Shown here: one piece after another, positions 1-9,092 of the stretch
Numbering within the stretch: position 1 is the first letter of the stretch
Layout: every line of letters starts with the position of its first letter
Source: Pelagicoccus sp. SDUM812005
Lineage (GTDB): Bacteria; Verrucomicrobiota; Verrucomicrobiia; Opitutales; Opitutaceae
Length of the DNA stretch: 64,000 bases
Assembly (NCBI RefSeq): GCF_031127875.1
Contig: NZ_JARXIA010000021.1
Location: 62,001 to 126,000 of the forward strand
Direction: 5' to 3'
The notes under the pieces: generated by a model
What the model was told of the DNA's origin: nothing
Database searches by the model: none
The model's input: only the letters and a program-made list of their open reading frames with translations
Made by a program: the position numbers and the translations under genes

Positions 1-1
1 G

Positions 2-625
2 CTCGGCGAGCGACAACTGGCATTCCTCGAAAACTGGGCCCAAGACAGCGCCGCTAAACCGCTTCGAGCCGTGCTTTCCCAAACCGGTTTCGCAGGAGCG
101 GCCCACTTTAGCGGCAACCTTGACAACCGCGTCTATGCAGACCTGGACAGCAACGGCTGGCCCCGCTCCGGACGTAACGAGGCGCTCGAAATCATCCGCA
201 AAGCCGGAGCCGTGCATATCGCCGGCGACCAGCACCTGGCAACCGTGCTGCGACATGGCATCGACGAACACGACGACGGCCCCTGGTCCTTCGTCTCTCC
301 TGCCATCGTGAACAATTACTGGAGCCGTTGGTGGAAGCCGAGCGAAGGAGAACTCGCGTCTACTTCACCCATTCCCGCCTCCGGCCTGCCTTGGACTGGC
401 CGCTACAAGGACGGATTCGGCAATCCCATCACGCTGCACGCCTACGCCAACCCGGAAAATGCCGACCACGGGGCGGGCTACGGCCTCATTCGTTTTCGCA
501 AAAGCGAGCGACAGGTCGTATTCGAATGCTGGGCACGTAGCGCCGACGTTTCCGACCCCAAAGCTTCCCAATTTCCCGGCTGGCCCGTCACCATCGATCT
601 GACCACACAAGAGAGAGTCAAGTAG
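2..625 (+). CDS. PhoD-like alkaline phosphatase family protein, C-terminal part (5' end outside window)
   Basis: The reading frame is open from the left edge, so the start lies outside the window and about 207 residues remain. The beginning (LGERQLAFLENW) matches the 'LGxxQ..FL' segment of PhoD-type metallophosphatases. The segment HIAGDQHLATV carries the GDxH metal-ligand motif near the end of the catalytic domain. A beta-rich tail follows. PhoD-family enzymes hydrolyse phosphate mono- or diesters with metal ions and are usually exported. Many PhoD-like proteins in polysaccharide-degrading bacteria have unproven substrates, so a role in carbohydrate metabolism is possible but not shown. It ends 74 bases before the GH5-like gene, in the same direction. 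Family assignment is fairly secure; the exact reaction is not. Confidence 0.7.
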   Translation, partial: LGERQLAFLENWAQDSAAKPLRAVLSQTGFAGAAHFSGNLDNRVYADLDSNGWPRSGRNEALEIIRKAGAVHIAGDQHLATVLRHGIDEHDDGPWSFVSPAIVNNYWSRWWKPSEGELASTSPIPASGLPWTGRYKDGFGNPITLHAYANPENADHGAGYGLIRFRKSERQVVFECWARSADVSDPKASQFPGWPVTIDLTTQERVK

Positions 626-699
626 TCGGGCTTTCCAACCGTCGCACCCCCCCTTAGGAAAGTGCTCAAGCCTCACCCATAAAACATCAGTGTAAATCT

Positions 700-1686
700 G
701 TGATATCTGCGGTTAAGAAAAAACACATCTCCCTGCTCAAAATAGCCATCGCACTCGTCCCGTTCGCGTTCTCCGCCTGCCTCATCGCGAGTGAAATAGA
801 TACAGGACTCAACCTGCCCGCGACCAAGGGCACCTCCAATGCAGGCAATTTCGAGCCCGGCGTCTTCCCCTTCGACTACGCGCCAAAAATCCGACAAGGC
901 ATAGTCGATTCGCATTTCACGCACCTGCGTCTCTCTCTCAACGTGGAAACCGCCCATGACGCCAGGGCCCTTGAGCAACTAGAATCCCTCGCCGCGCTCA
1001 CCGGTTTCCACGGGATCCTCTGCATGTGGGACACCAACCAGGGCGACGAAACCGGGCACGGCAACGGTCTCCCCAACGATCTCGACGCCCTCGCCGCCGC
1101 CTGGAAAAGCGTCCACGCAAAGTTCTCCCCGTATCCGCATTTACGCTACGAGATCTTCAACGAACCCTTTGGCTATCCTCGCAACGCTCAGGCCGCCAGA
1201 CGCTACCTCGCGGACATGCGCCGCATCATTGAAAAAGCGGGCTTGCCCAAAGAACGGTGCATCCTCGACGGGCTGGGTTACGCCGACAACGTTCGCCTCG
1301 TCGCCGAAGCGGGCTGGACCGGCACCCTCGCTTACCACATCTACCCAAACTGGCTGCCGGGACGAAACAACAGCGCAAGCGACTACGCCGCGCTTATGGA
1401 GTCCGAATTGGCCAATCTTTCCAACGAGATTCTCATCACCGAATTCGGAACCAACCTCAAACTGCAGGGGTATTCAGATTCCAGTACCAAAGGATCAGCC
1501 AGCCTTTTTCTCGGCATGCGCCAGGCCATCTCCACTCTTAACCAAAAGGGAGCGAGGATCACTGGAACCTACCATTGGCACGGCTGGGACAATGGCGACT
1601 CCTACAGCTACTGGCACCCCGACAACACCGCTGGCTCCACCTTCGTTCAAGAACTGCAACAGGACCTGAAATCCATTTCCGAATAA
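700..1686 (+). CDS. Secreted GH5-like (cellulase superfamily, clan GH-A) glycoside hydrolase
   Basis: A 328-residue TIM-barrel hydrolase. The motif YEIFNEP has the expected acid/base Glu at about residue 155, and ILITEFG has the expected nucleophile Glu at about 248. An AYHIYP segment with the conserved His lies between them, and THLRLSL near residue 75 fits barrel strand 2. The N-terminus is a hydrophobic export signal (about residues 10-31); FSAC is only a weak lipobox, so Sec cleavage is as likely as lipidation. The start is GTG with no clear ribosome site; I see no better start before the signal sequence. It lies 24 bases before the sulfatase-esterase gene and probably shares its transcript. 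Family is clear; substrate is unknown. Confidence 0.8.
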   Translation: MISAVKKKHISLLKIAIALVPFAFSACLIASEIDTGLNLPATKGTSNAGNFEPGVFPFDYAPKIRQGIVDSHFTHLRLSLNVETAHDARALEQLESLAALTGFHGILCMWDTNQGDETGHGNGLPNDLDALAAAWKSVHAKFSPYPHLRYEIFNEPFGYPRNAQAARRYLADMRRIIEKAGLPKERCILDGLGYADNVRLVAEAGWTGTLAYHIYPNWLPGRNNSASDYAALMESELANLSNEILITEFGTNLKLQGYSDSSTKGSASLFLGMRQAISTLNQKGARITGTYHWHGWDNGDSYSYWHPDNTAGSTFVQELQQDLKSISE

Positions 1687-1710
1687 AAGATACCCATCGA
1701 AACATTCTCC

Positions 1711-3717
1711 ATGAAATCACTCCGTCACCTCACTCTCGCGCTCGCTTGCATTATTTCACTAGCCGCCACGGCATCCGCCAAAGACACGCGTCCCAATATA
1801 ATCTGGGTCATGGGCGAAGACATGGGACCGGAATTGTCCTGCTACGGACACCCTGCCATCCACACCCCGCATTTCGACGCCCTCGCGGAACAAGGCACTC
1901 GCTTCACCCAAGCCTTCGGCACCGCCTCGAGCTGCACTCCGAACCGAAACGCGATGATGACCGGGCTCTACCAAACGCGGGTCGATCTCCAAGATCAGCG
2001 ACGACGCGGCATCAAGCTGCCGCACCCCGTGCGCCCCATCACCCACATCCTGCAAGAAGCCGGCTACTACACCGCCATCGGCTGTGGCTACAGCCAGAAG
2101 ACCGACCTTAATTTCGAAGTCGACAATCTCTTCGACGGACGCGACTGGTCCGGCCGGGCCGAGGGCCAGCCCTTCTTCGCCCAGATCACCCTCTACGAAT
2201 CGCACCGCCTCGTTGACGGTTGGAAAAAGATCACCGAAACGGCCGAACGTCCCGTCGATCGCGACGCCGTCGAATTCCCTCCCTACTTCCCCGACCATCC
2301 CGTCGTGCGCGAAGACTGGGCACGCTACCTGGAATCGATTCAGTACATCGACAACAGCTTCGGTGAAATAATGAAGCGCCTCCACCAAGAAGGAATCGCC
2401 GACAAAACCATCGTCATCTTCATCGGCGACAACGGCCAATGCCACCTGCGCGGCAAGTGCTGGCTCTACGATGCGGGCATCCACGTTCCCTTCATCGTAC
2501 GCGATCCCACTGGAAAATTCGGCGTCGGCGAAGTGAACCACGATCTCGTCAGCACCATCGACATTTCCGCCACCATCCTCGATTGGGCCGGCATCGAGGT
2601 TCCCGACTATTTCGATGGACGCTCGCTCATCGCCGAGGACTACACGCCTCGAGAATACGTCTTCTCCGCTACCGACCTCCTCGACTCCGTCATGGATCGT
2701 ATCCGCTCCGTGAGGACAGATCGCTACAAGTACATCCGCAACTACACGCCTGAAAACGGCTACCTGGATTCCATCTACGTGCAAGAGAACCGTCCTATGT
2801 ATCCGGTTATTCAAGACCTGTATCAACAAGGGAAGCTGAACGCCGCCCAGAGCGCATTCCTCGCCGAGACCAAACCCTTGGAAGAACTCTACGACCTGCA
2901 AAACGATCCTTACGAACTCAACAACCTCGCCGACTCCACAGCCCACGCCTCCCTTAAAAAGTCGCTCAGCAAGCAACTCGACGCCTGGCTCGAGGATACC
3001 GCCGACAAGGGCCTCGCCGAGCAACGCCGCATCGAGAAGCTAGCCACCGGAACCACTGCAGATCCAGCCACCTACCTCGCGGAGTTCCAAGACGAATTCG
3101 AAAAACGCTGGCCCAAGAACCGCCGCATCACCATCGCCGCCCACGGACACAGCGTTCCCACTGGATACACCACGCGCGGCGTGGTAAAGCCCTACGACGC
3201 CTACCCGCATCTCCTCGAGCAAGCTCTCAAGGAACGTTACCCGCACGCAGTGATCAACGTCATCCCAACCGGAATCGGCGGCGAAAATTCCATCCTAGGC
3301 GGCCGACGTTTCGAAAGCGATGTCCTCGCTCTCAAACCCGATATCATCACCATCGACTACTCGCTCAACGACCGACACCTCGGGCTTCGCAACGCCCGCG
3401 AAGCCTGGGAGCGCATGATCGAGAAAGCGCTGCTCGCCGACGTAAAGGTCCTGCTCCTCACTCCCACCGGCGACTGGAAAGCCGACATGCAGTCCCCCGA
3501 CGACCCACTCACCCAGCACGCCGCCCAAGTCCGCGAACTGGCCGAGGAATACGGCGTCGGCCTCGTCGACAGCTACCAGAGCTTCCTCGACCACCTCGAA
3601 GAGCACGGCACCATCAAGCCCATCATGGCCCAATCCAACCACCCCAATCGGCTCGGCCACCAACTGGTGCTGAAGGAACTCGCCAAATGGTTTCCCGGAA
3701 TTGCCCCGGCCCCTTAG
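1711..3717 (+). CDS. Bifunctional S1 sulfatase fused to a C-terminal SGNH hydrolase (esterase-like) domain
   Basis: 668 residues with a Sec signal peptide (about 1-23). Residues 25-440 form an S1 sulfatase: RPNIIWVMGEDMG is the first metal-binding strand, SSCTPNR at 71-77 is a CxPxR formylglycine motif with Cys75, and IGDNGQ and the 'KCWLYDAGIHVP' segment are the usual later motifs. The region from about 472 to 668 is a second domain with SGNH-like blocks: HGHS (Ser481), GGEN (about 523), SLND (Asn553) and SNHPN (His644). In this family the Ser-His pair cleaves esters such as acetyl groups on sugars. The fusion suggests one protein removing both sulfate and acyl groups. Block I reads GHS rather than GDS, and block V has Asn where Asp is usual, so esterase activity needs proof. 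Confidence 0.85.
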   Translation: MKSLRHLTLALACIISLAATASAKDTRPNIIWVMGEDMGPELSCYGHPAIHTPHFDALAEQGTRFTQAFGTASSCTPNRNAMMTGLYQTRVDLQDQRRRGIKLPHPVRPITHILQEAGYYTAIGCGYSQKTDLNFEVDNLFDGRDWSGRAEGQPFFAQITLYESHRLVDGWKKITETAERPVDRDAVEFPPYFPDHPVVREDWARYLESIQYIDNSFGEIMKRLHQEGIADKTIVIFIGDNGQCHLRGKCWLYDAGIHVPFIVRDPTGKFGVGEVNHDLVSTIDISATILDWAGIEVPDYFDGRSLIAEDYTPREYVFSATDLLDSVMDRIRSVRTDRYKYIRNYTPENGYLDSIYVQENRPMYPVIQDLYQQGKLNAAQSAFLAETKPLEELYDLQNDPYELNNLADSTAHASLKKSLSKQLDAWLEDTADKGLAEQRRIEKLATGTTADPATYLAEFQDEFEKRWPKNRRITIAAHGHSVPTGYTTRGVVKPYDAYPHLLEQALKERYPHAVINVIPTGIGGENSILGGRRFESDVLALKPDIITIDYSLNDRHLGLRNAREAWERMIEKALLADVKVLLLTPTGDWKADMQSPDDPLTQHAAQVRELAEEYGVGLVDSYQSFLDHLEEHGTIKPIMAQSNHPNRLGHQLVLKELAKWFPGIAPAP

Positions 3718-3968
3718 CTCGACCGTTCACGCAGCATCCCAGGCTTTCGCCAGGATCGCAAAGCTCGGGCGCCAAAGGAATCCAATGGGCAAGATACAAA
3801 CTGCTTTCAACTACCCTCCAAACGGAGACCTCAATGGCTATGCTTACTGCTACGACGCCCAACAAGGAAAGAGGGCATTTGATCCGGGGCCTTCATCCCA
3901 TCCCTTGCCGTCTCGCTTTCCCAGGCCACGAGTCTACGCTTCGCACGGGCGTCGGCTCGCCCATGAAA

Positions 3969-5432
3969 TTATTCCGACTTCCGGAGCGGTTCGACCGCTA
4001 AGCGGCCTCGCGAGTCGAGCTGTTTGGACAGGTTTTCGACCAAGTCCGAATACTCTTCGCGTCCCGCCAAGTTTTCCACCGACAGCTGCGTTTCACTGTG
4101 ATCGTAAAGTTCGGTGGCAACGATCTCCTTGCTTTCGACGTTGATCCACTCAGTAAAACGCCACCTCGCATCGCGCAGGGTGTAACCAACCACTTTTCCG
4201 CGTCTGTATTCGCTGACCGCATACGGACGAAAATCCAAACTGGGATCAGCCAATACCGGTTCCAAACTCTTTCCGTCCAAAACCTCGGGAACCTGCCCAC
4301 CCGTCAACTTCACCAAGGTCGGAAAAAGGTCGATGATCTCGACTAGGGCTTCCGTTCGTTTTCCCTTTTCCAATCCGGGAGCGGAAACGATAAGCGGGAC
4401 TCGGGTATCCAATTCGAAGTTCGTGTGCTTGCACCACTGACCATGTTCGCCCAGCTTGTATCCGTGGTCTCCCCACATGACCACGATCGTATTCTCCCGC
4501 AGGCCTAAGCGTTCCAATTCCGCCATTACCTTACCAAGCTGGGCGTCCGCGTAGCTAACGCTTGCCGCGTAACCGTGACGCAATTCCCGGGTCAGCTCGT
4601 CGCTTAGAAAACCGTCCTTAGGCATGCCTTGATAAGCCCTCAACTCCCCCCAGTTCGTAAAGGCGATCGGGGGAGCTCCTTCCGGCAAGCGACGATCAGG
4701 CACTTCGAATTGCTCGCGCTCGTACAAGTCCCAGTACTGCGTCGGAGCGGCGAAGGGCAGGTGGGGTTTTGAGAAACCTACGCACATGAAGAAGGGCTTG
4801 TCCTGATGGCGGCGCAGCGAATCGATGGCTTGCTCCGCGACGGCTCCATCCTGATAAACCGTATCCTCGACATCCGCCGCTTCCGTAGCAGGTCCGGCCG
4901 TGAATTCGAACTTCTCCCGAACTGACAGGCCTAGGCGTTCGGCCTCTGCCGTACGCAGGCGGATCGACTCCAGCACCTCCGGATCGGCATACTTCTGGCC
5001 CGGCTTGTTGGGAAGCTCGCACCAGTTTTCCTGATCGTCGTTGTGATGGTGATACACTTTACCGTACGAAAGGGTCCGGTACCCGGCCTCCTTGAAATAG
5101 CGTGGCAGGCTCATGGCATCGGGGATGCTCTTTCGGAGCTGCGTCCATAGATCTTGGATACCGAGCCGATCTGGATACTTGCCGGATAGCATGCTGATGC
5201 GAGAAGGGCCGCAGATCGCCTGCTGGCAGTAGGCACGCTCGAACAGGACGCCCTCCTCCGCCAGCCGATCGATATTGGGAGTCTGAATATAGGTCTCTCC
5301 ATAACACCCCAACTCCGGCCGCAAATCATCCATGAAGAAGATCAACACGTTCTTCTTCTGGTTCCCGGCATGCGACGCGAGAACGTTGGCGAAACAAAAC
5401 AAAATAGCGAAAGACAATCGATACATGAGCAT
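3969..5432 (-). CDS. Secreted S1 sulfatase, iduronate-2-sulfatase-like
   Basis: About 487 residues from the ATG at 5432; a second ATG at 5426 would give 485. The frame stays open much further upstream, but that part runs antisense to the GH39-like gene and lacks family similarity, so I reject it. A signal peptide covers about residues 1-22. NVLIFFMDDLRPELGCYG is the metal-binding start typical of iduronate-2-sulfatase-type enzymes, and AICGPSR carries Cys74 of the CxPxR formylglycine motif. PFFMCVGFSKPHLPF and WGDHGYKLGEHGQWCKHT match the usual catalytic and metal ligands. Such enzymes take 2-O-sulfate from uronic acids or sulfate from related sugars. It is divergent from the GH39-like gene, sharing a 156-base promoter region. 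Confidence 0.88.
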   Translation of the reverse strand: MLMYRLSFAILFCFANVLASHAGNQKKNVLIFFMDDLRPELGCYGETYIQTPNIDRLAEEGVLFERAYCQQAICGPSRISMLSGKYPDRLGIQDLWTQLRKSIPDAMSLPRYFKEAGYRTLSYGKVYHHHNDDQENWCELPNKPGQKYADPEVLESIRLRTAEAERLGLSVREKFEFTAGPATEAADVEDTVYQDGAVAEQAIDSLRRHQDKPFFMCVGFSKPHLPFAAPTQYWDLYEREQFEVPDRRLPEGAPPIAFTNWGELRAYQGMPKDGFLSDELTRELRHGYAASVSYADAQLGKVMAELERLGLRENTIVVMWGDHGYKLGEHGQWCKHTNFELDTRVPLIVSAPGLEKGKRTEALVEIIDLFPTLVKLTGGQVPEVLDGKSLEPVLADPSLDFRPYAVSEYRRGKVVGYTLRDARWRFTEWINVESKEIVATELYDHSETQLSVENLAGREEYSDLVENLSKQLDSRGRLAVEPLRKSE

Positions 5433-5510
5433 GAGGCGATAAGGGTTCCGATCGCGCCTAGGGTAAAAGAACAGGCTAGGGAAAGCGCTCAGACGACCTA
5501 AACTGTAGAA

Positions 5511-5524
5511 ATGGGTTATCCCAT
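5511..5524. promoter_or_regulatory. Short palindrome in divergent promoter region
   Basis: ATGGG-TTAT-CCCAT, with 5-base arms, sits midway between the divergent sulfatase and GH39-like starts. It could be an operator shared by both, but a palindrome this short can arise by chance. Confidence 0.2.
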
Positions 5525-5588
5525 GTCTGAATGACTCACGGCCACTCTCTCTCCTTGAACCAAAGCCACGAAACGTTGGAATGCAACC

Positions 5589-7277
5589 ATGTCCCCTATC
5601 CGCGTTTCTCTTTTCTTGGCACGCTGTCTCCTTGCTCCCGCTTTGGCTAGCGCAGAGGTCTCCCTGCATAGCGACTTTACCGTTCCGGAGAACGAAAGCG
5701 GCATCATCTACGATTTCTGGAACACCCACAATCGCCTCCCTCCCTACGAAAACATCAACGAACCTGCCTTCGGTATGGAGGTTTCCTCGGTCAACTGCGT
5801 TCGCATGCTCGGTGGCTGGATGAAAAAGGGCGAGCGCATGCTCGACTACGATTGCTACAAGTGGGATGGTGAAAAGTACGTCTACGATTGGGAACCACTT
5901 CTGCGACGCATCGACGTCGTATTGAATTCCGGGATACGCCTGAAGCAAATCGTCCTCGACAATCCGCCCTGGGCATTCCAGCGAGGCATCACCTTCGTGG
6001 AGGAGCCGGACGGTATCCACTATCTGGAGGCCGACAAAAACTCGACTTACGGCAACGCCGTGCCACCCAACGATCCCACCGCATGGCCCGCCTTCATCAA
6101 GGCCGCCATCGCTAAGCTCGTCGAAACCTACGGCGAGGAACAGGTTGCCGGCTGGCGCTTTCGCGTCGGTTCCGAAATCGACACCCGCCCCGGCCACTGG
6201 ATCGGCACCCGCCAGCAGTTCTTCGACCACTACCGAAACACCGTAGACGCCGTACGCTCAGTCCTGCCCCGAGCAAAGGTCGGCACCCAATTCCGCGAGG
6301 CCAGCTTCACCGGCGAAAAGTACACCGACTACACCGGCCAGGTCGAAGGCTCCTACGCTCGGGCCTTCATCGAATGGGCCAAGGAAAACGACGTTCCCTA
6401 CGACTTCATCGGCACCTCCTACTATCCCTTCTACGACAAGGAAGACAGCGTCGACATGGACATCGTCTATCGCGAGCAAATCGAGCCCATCCAGCGCCAT
6501 CCGGATTGGCGGCCCGGGGCCCTCTTCGAGATTCACGAATTCTCTGGACTCTCCCAATTCAGAAACGGCGAATTCGTCTGGCTCAGCAACTCCTACAACG
6601 CCGCCCTCTTCGCCAATATATCCAGGATGGTCCTGGAGAACGACATCCGCCAAGTGCACCTTTGGGGAAACAAATGGGACGGGCTCGTAGAGCCGAACGT
6701 ACTCACGCAAAAAGCCCTCATCTCCATGCAGGAAAAGGCCCGCTACGGCAATACGGGCTCCGGCGAGCCAAGGGTCGAAGGCAACATGATCAACGGCATC
6801 TTTGCCGCCGACCTCGACGAACACGCCTACGACGCCTTGATTTTCAACTACAACAAACTCTCCATGGACTACCGGGAGGACGAGTCCGTGGAAGCTGTAT
6901 TCACCGTATCGCTACCTCCAAACTCCAAATATAAATACCGCATCGCTACCTACGGCAAAGAGCAATGCGCCTTCCAGCGCTTCGCCGCCGACTTCCCCCA
7001 GGCCACCAAGCACCAAGCCGACGGCGGCTGGATCAAGGACAGCTACGACACCAACGGCTCGCCCTATATCATGTTCGTCAAGGAGGGCGTCGACACCTTC
7101 AAAGCGAACGCGCATCGCTACACCGAATACAACGAACTCCAATGGTCCGACTGGCAAATGGCCGCGACACAGGAGCTCGCCCCGGCAACGCAGCAGAAGT
7201 CCCGAGTCCGCATCCGAACCCAGCTCCCGTCCTTCTCCTTCCAAAAGATCGAGGTCCGGCCAATCCGTACGCCCTAG
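5589..7277 (+). CDS. Secreted GH39-like glycoside hydrolase (clan GH-A)
   Basis: 562 residues with a Sec signal peptide (about 1-22). The TIM-barrel part runs to about residue 400: WRFRVGSEID has the acid/base Glu196 in the position of the GH39 'NEP' motif (here SEID), and FEIHEFS has Glu317 as likely nucleophile. VRMLGGW and the YDFIGTSYYP strand fit GH39/xylosidase-like proteins. A beta-sandwich follows (about 420-562). GH39 members include beta-xylosidases and iduronidases, both plausible for a xylose- and uronate-containing sulfated rhamnan such as ulvan. Changing Asn-Glu-Pro to Ser-Glu-Ile at the acid/base is a departure from typical GH39. Neighbours are sulfatases on both sides. Confidence 0.78.
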   Translation: MSPIRVSLFLARCLLAPALASAEVSLHSDFTVPENESGIIYDFWNTHNRLPPYENINEPAFGMEVSSVNCVRMLGGWMKKGERMLDYDCYKWDGEKYVYDWEPLLRRIDVVLNSGIRLKQIVLDNPPWAFQRGITFVEEPDGIHYLEADKNSTYGNAVPPNDPTAWPAFIKAAIAKLVETYGEEQVAGWRFRVGSEIDTRPGHWIGTRQQFFDHYRNTVDAVRSVLPRAKVGTQFREASFTGEKYTDYTGQVEGSYARAFIEWAKENDVPYDFIGTSYYPFYDKEDSVDMDIVYREQIEPIQRHPDWRPGALFEIHEFSGLSQFRNGEFVWLSNSYNAALFANISRMVLENDIRQVHLWGNKWDGLVEPNVLTQKALISMQEKARYGNTGSGEPRVEGNMINGIFAADLDEHAYDALIFNYNKLSMDYREDESVEAVFTVSLPPNSKYKYRIATYGKEQCAFQRFAADFPQATKHQADGGWIKDSYDTNGSPYIMFVKEGVDTFKANAHRYTEYNELQWSDWQMAATQELAPATQQKSRVRIRTQLPSFSFQKIEVRPIRTP

Positions 7278-7388
7278 GAGTCCGTGATCGTCTTGCCGGG
7301 GTTCCCAAACGTGCCGCATTTTTAAATGCCGCCGTTTTGCGATCGATTACCCATTCCCTCAGCCATCATCAAAATTGCCCACGTATCT

Positions 7389-8996
7389 ATGAAAGCCATA
7401 CACCTCGCCGCCGCAGTCGTTTCCTTCGCGCTTTCCAGCAGCGGTCTGCCCGCAGTCCATGCCGCCCAAGCTGCCAAGCCGAAAAACATCGTCTTCATCC
7501 TCGCCGACGACTTGAGCTGGATCGACGTAAGCACCGGAAACTCGAACCAGGGCCGCGGCTCCCAATACTTCGAAACGCCAAACATCGACCGCCTCGCCTC
7601 GCAAAGTCGCTCCTTCACCCACGCCTATACCCAGCAAAACTGCGCTCCCACGCGAGCCGCCCTCATCTCAGGCCAATACGCCACCGGCCCCAACAACGGA
7701 GTCTACAACGTCGGCTCCCTCGCGCGTCAGAACAAGCAAACCGAAGGCTACCCCAAGCTCCCCATCAAAGCGGCAGAGCAGCGAAAGAACATTCCCGACA
7801 AGGGAGTATCGATCTTCAACATGGCTCAGAGCGCCGGCTTGCATACCTGCCTTATCGGCAAGAGCCACGGCACCCCGAACCCTCTCGAAGGCGGATACGG
7901 GCTCGATCTGCCCGCCTACGTCCACCACATCCTGCACGGCACCGTCGACGGGAAGAAAGTCACCAACCAACATTACATGGCCCTGAAGGACGACGAGCGA
8001 GGCTGGACATTCCTCTCCAACTACGTCGACCGCTACGCGGCTCCCTACGATCGCGGCTATATCGAATCCAAGCTGGCCCCCTTCCAGAACCAGAACGACC
8101 TCTCCCTCCTCCTCGGAACGCCCAAGCATCTCACCGACGCCATCGGCGACTTTTCCACCGACTACATAAAAGAAAGAGCCGCCGAGGAGACGCCGTTCTT
8201 CCTCTACGTTCCCTTCCACGCCATCCATACCGACATCGTCGGGCGCAAGGACTACGTCGCCAAATACGCAGCCCGAGGGTTCGACGCCCAACAAGCAGAA
8301 TACGCCGCCCTCGTCGAACTTCTCGACCAAAACGTCGGCCGCATCCTCCAGTCCCTCAAAGACCCCAATGGCGACGGCAACTTCGACGACGACCTTTCGG
8401 CGGATACTCTTGTCATCTTCACTTCCGACAACGGCGGCCTGCGCAGCAACACGCCCCTAACCGGCCGCAAAGGGCACTTGTACGAAGGCGGCATTCGCGT
8501 CCCCCTCATGATCCGCTGGCCCGCAGTCATCGAGCCAAACAGCGTCAGCAACCAAGCTGTCCACAGTATCGACTTTTACCCTACGTTCGCCGAACTGCTC
8601 GGCGTCGACGTAAGCGATCGCCAACTCGACGGCGTATCCATCGCGAGCATACTGAAGGGAGAAGCGACCCGACTCGAACGCGAAAACCTCTTTTGGCACT
8701 TCCCTGGCTACATGGATTTCCGCACTCGCCCCAGCACCGTCGTCCAGCGACGCGTCGGCGACCAATACTATAAACTCTTTTACTACTACGAAACCGGAAA
8801 GTGGGAGCTCTTCCACCTCAACGAAGACATCTCCGAACAAAACGACCTGCTAGCCCACCGCCTGCCGGAGCAGTTGACCGGACTGCTCAAAAGCATGAAA
8901 CGAGACATGCGGGACTGGCTCGTCGCCACCCAAGCTCCGACCGGGACCTGGATCGAGAGCGGCAAACCAGTCGACTATCCGCGAGCCGACCAATGA
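7389..8996 (+). CDS. Secreted S1 arylsulfatase-type sulfatase
   Basis: 535 residues from the ATG at 7389; an upstream in-frame ATG at 7326 would add 21 residues without signal-peptide character. The signal peptide is about 1-26. KNIVFILADDLSW gives the metal-binding Asp pair, QQNCAPTR carries Cys85 of the CxPxR formylglycine motif, and IFTSDNGGL plus LYEGGIRVPLMIRWP are the conserved second-half motifs of arylsulfatase-A-like enzymes. The long insert around residues 115-200 and a 'DPNGDGNFDDDL' stretch, which resembles a calcium-binding loop, are notable. It lies 111 bases after the GH39-like gene in the same direction, likely the same operon. Desulfation of a polysaccharide fragment is expected; the position cleaved is unknown. 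Confidence 0.88.
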   Translation: MKAIHLAAAVVSFALSSSGLPAVHAAQAAKPKNIVFILADDLSWIDVSTGNSNQGRGSQYFETPNIDRLASQSRSFTHAYTQQNCAPTRAALISGQYATGPNNGVYNVGSLARQNKQTEGYPKLPIKAAEQRKNIPDKGVSIFNMAQSAGLHTCLIGKSHGTPNPLEGGYGLDLPAYVHHILHGTVDGKKVTNQHYMALKDDERGWTFLSNYVDRYAAPYDRGYIESKLAPFQNQNDLSLLLGTPKHLTDAIGDFSTDYIKERAAEETPFFLYVPFHAIHTDIVGRKDYVAKYAARGFDAQQAEYAALVELLDQNVGRILQSLKDPNGDGNFDDDLSADTLVIFTSDNGGLRSNTPLTGRKGHLYEGGIRVPLMIRWPAVIEPNSVSNQAVHSIDFYPTFAELLGVDVSDRQLDGVSIASILKGEATRLERENLFWHFPGYMDFRTRPSTVVQRRVGDQYYKLFYYYETGKWELFHLNEDISEQNDLLAHRLPEQLTGLLKSMKRDMRDWLVATQAPTGTWIESGKPVDYPRADQ

Positions 8997-9092
8997 AATC
9001 AGGATAAGGCCAAGGAAATACCGATTTGCACCAGGATTCGAAATAGCCTCCTGAAGCTATTCGCTGCTGTATAATTGAAGCCCCATTTCCCC

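Noticed and set aside
1759-3024. A 421-residue open frame antisense to the sulfatase-esterase gene.
   Set aside because: Composition is that of a mirrored high-GC gene (Val/Gly/Glu rich), with no motif; the plus-strand protein has clear catalytic sites.
3718-3968. Possible small gene in the gap between convergent sulfatases.
   Set aside because: The open frames there continue into the opposite-strand sulfatase and have no protein-like features; no terminator hairpin was seen either.
5433-6230. A long N-terminal extension of the minus-strand sulfatase (3969-5432), reaching 6230.
   Set aside because: It runs antisense to the well-supported GH39-like gene, lacks sulfatase similarity, and a good signal peptide begins at 5432.
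6965-8773. A 602-residue plus-strand frame spanning the GH39-like and sulfatase genes.
   Set aside because: Extremely Arg/Pro-rich shadow of two genuine genes in another frame.
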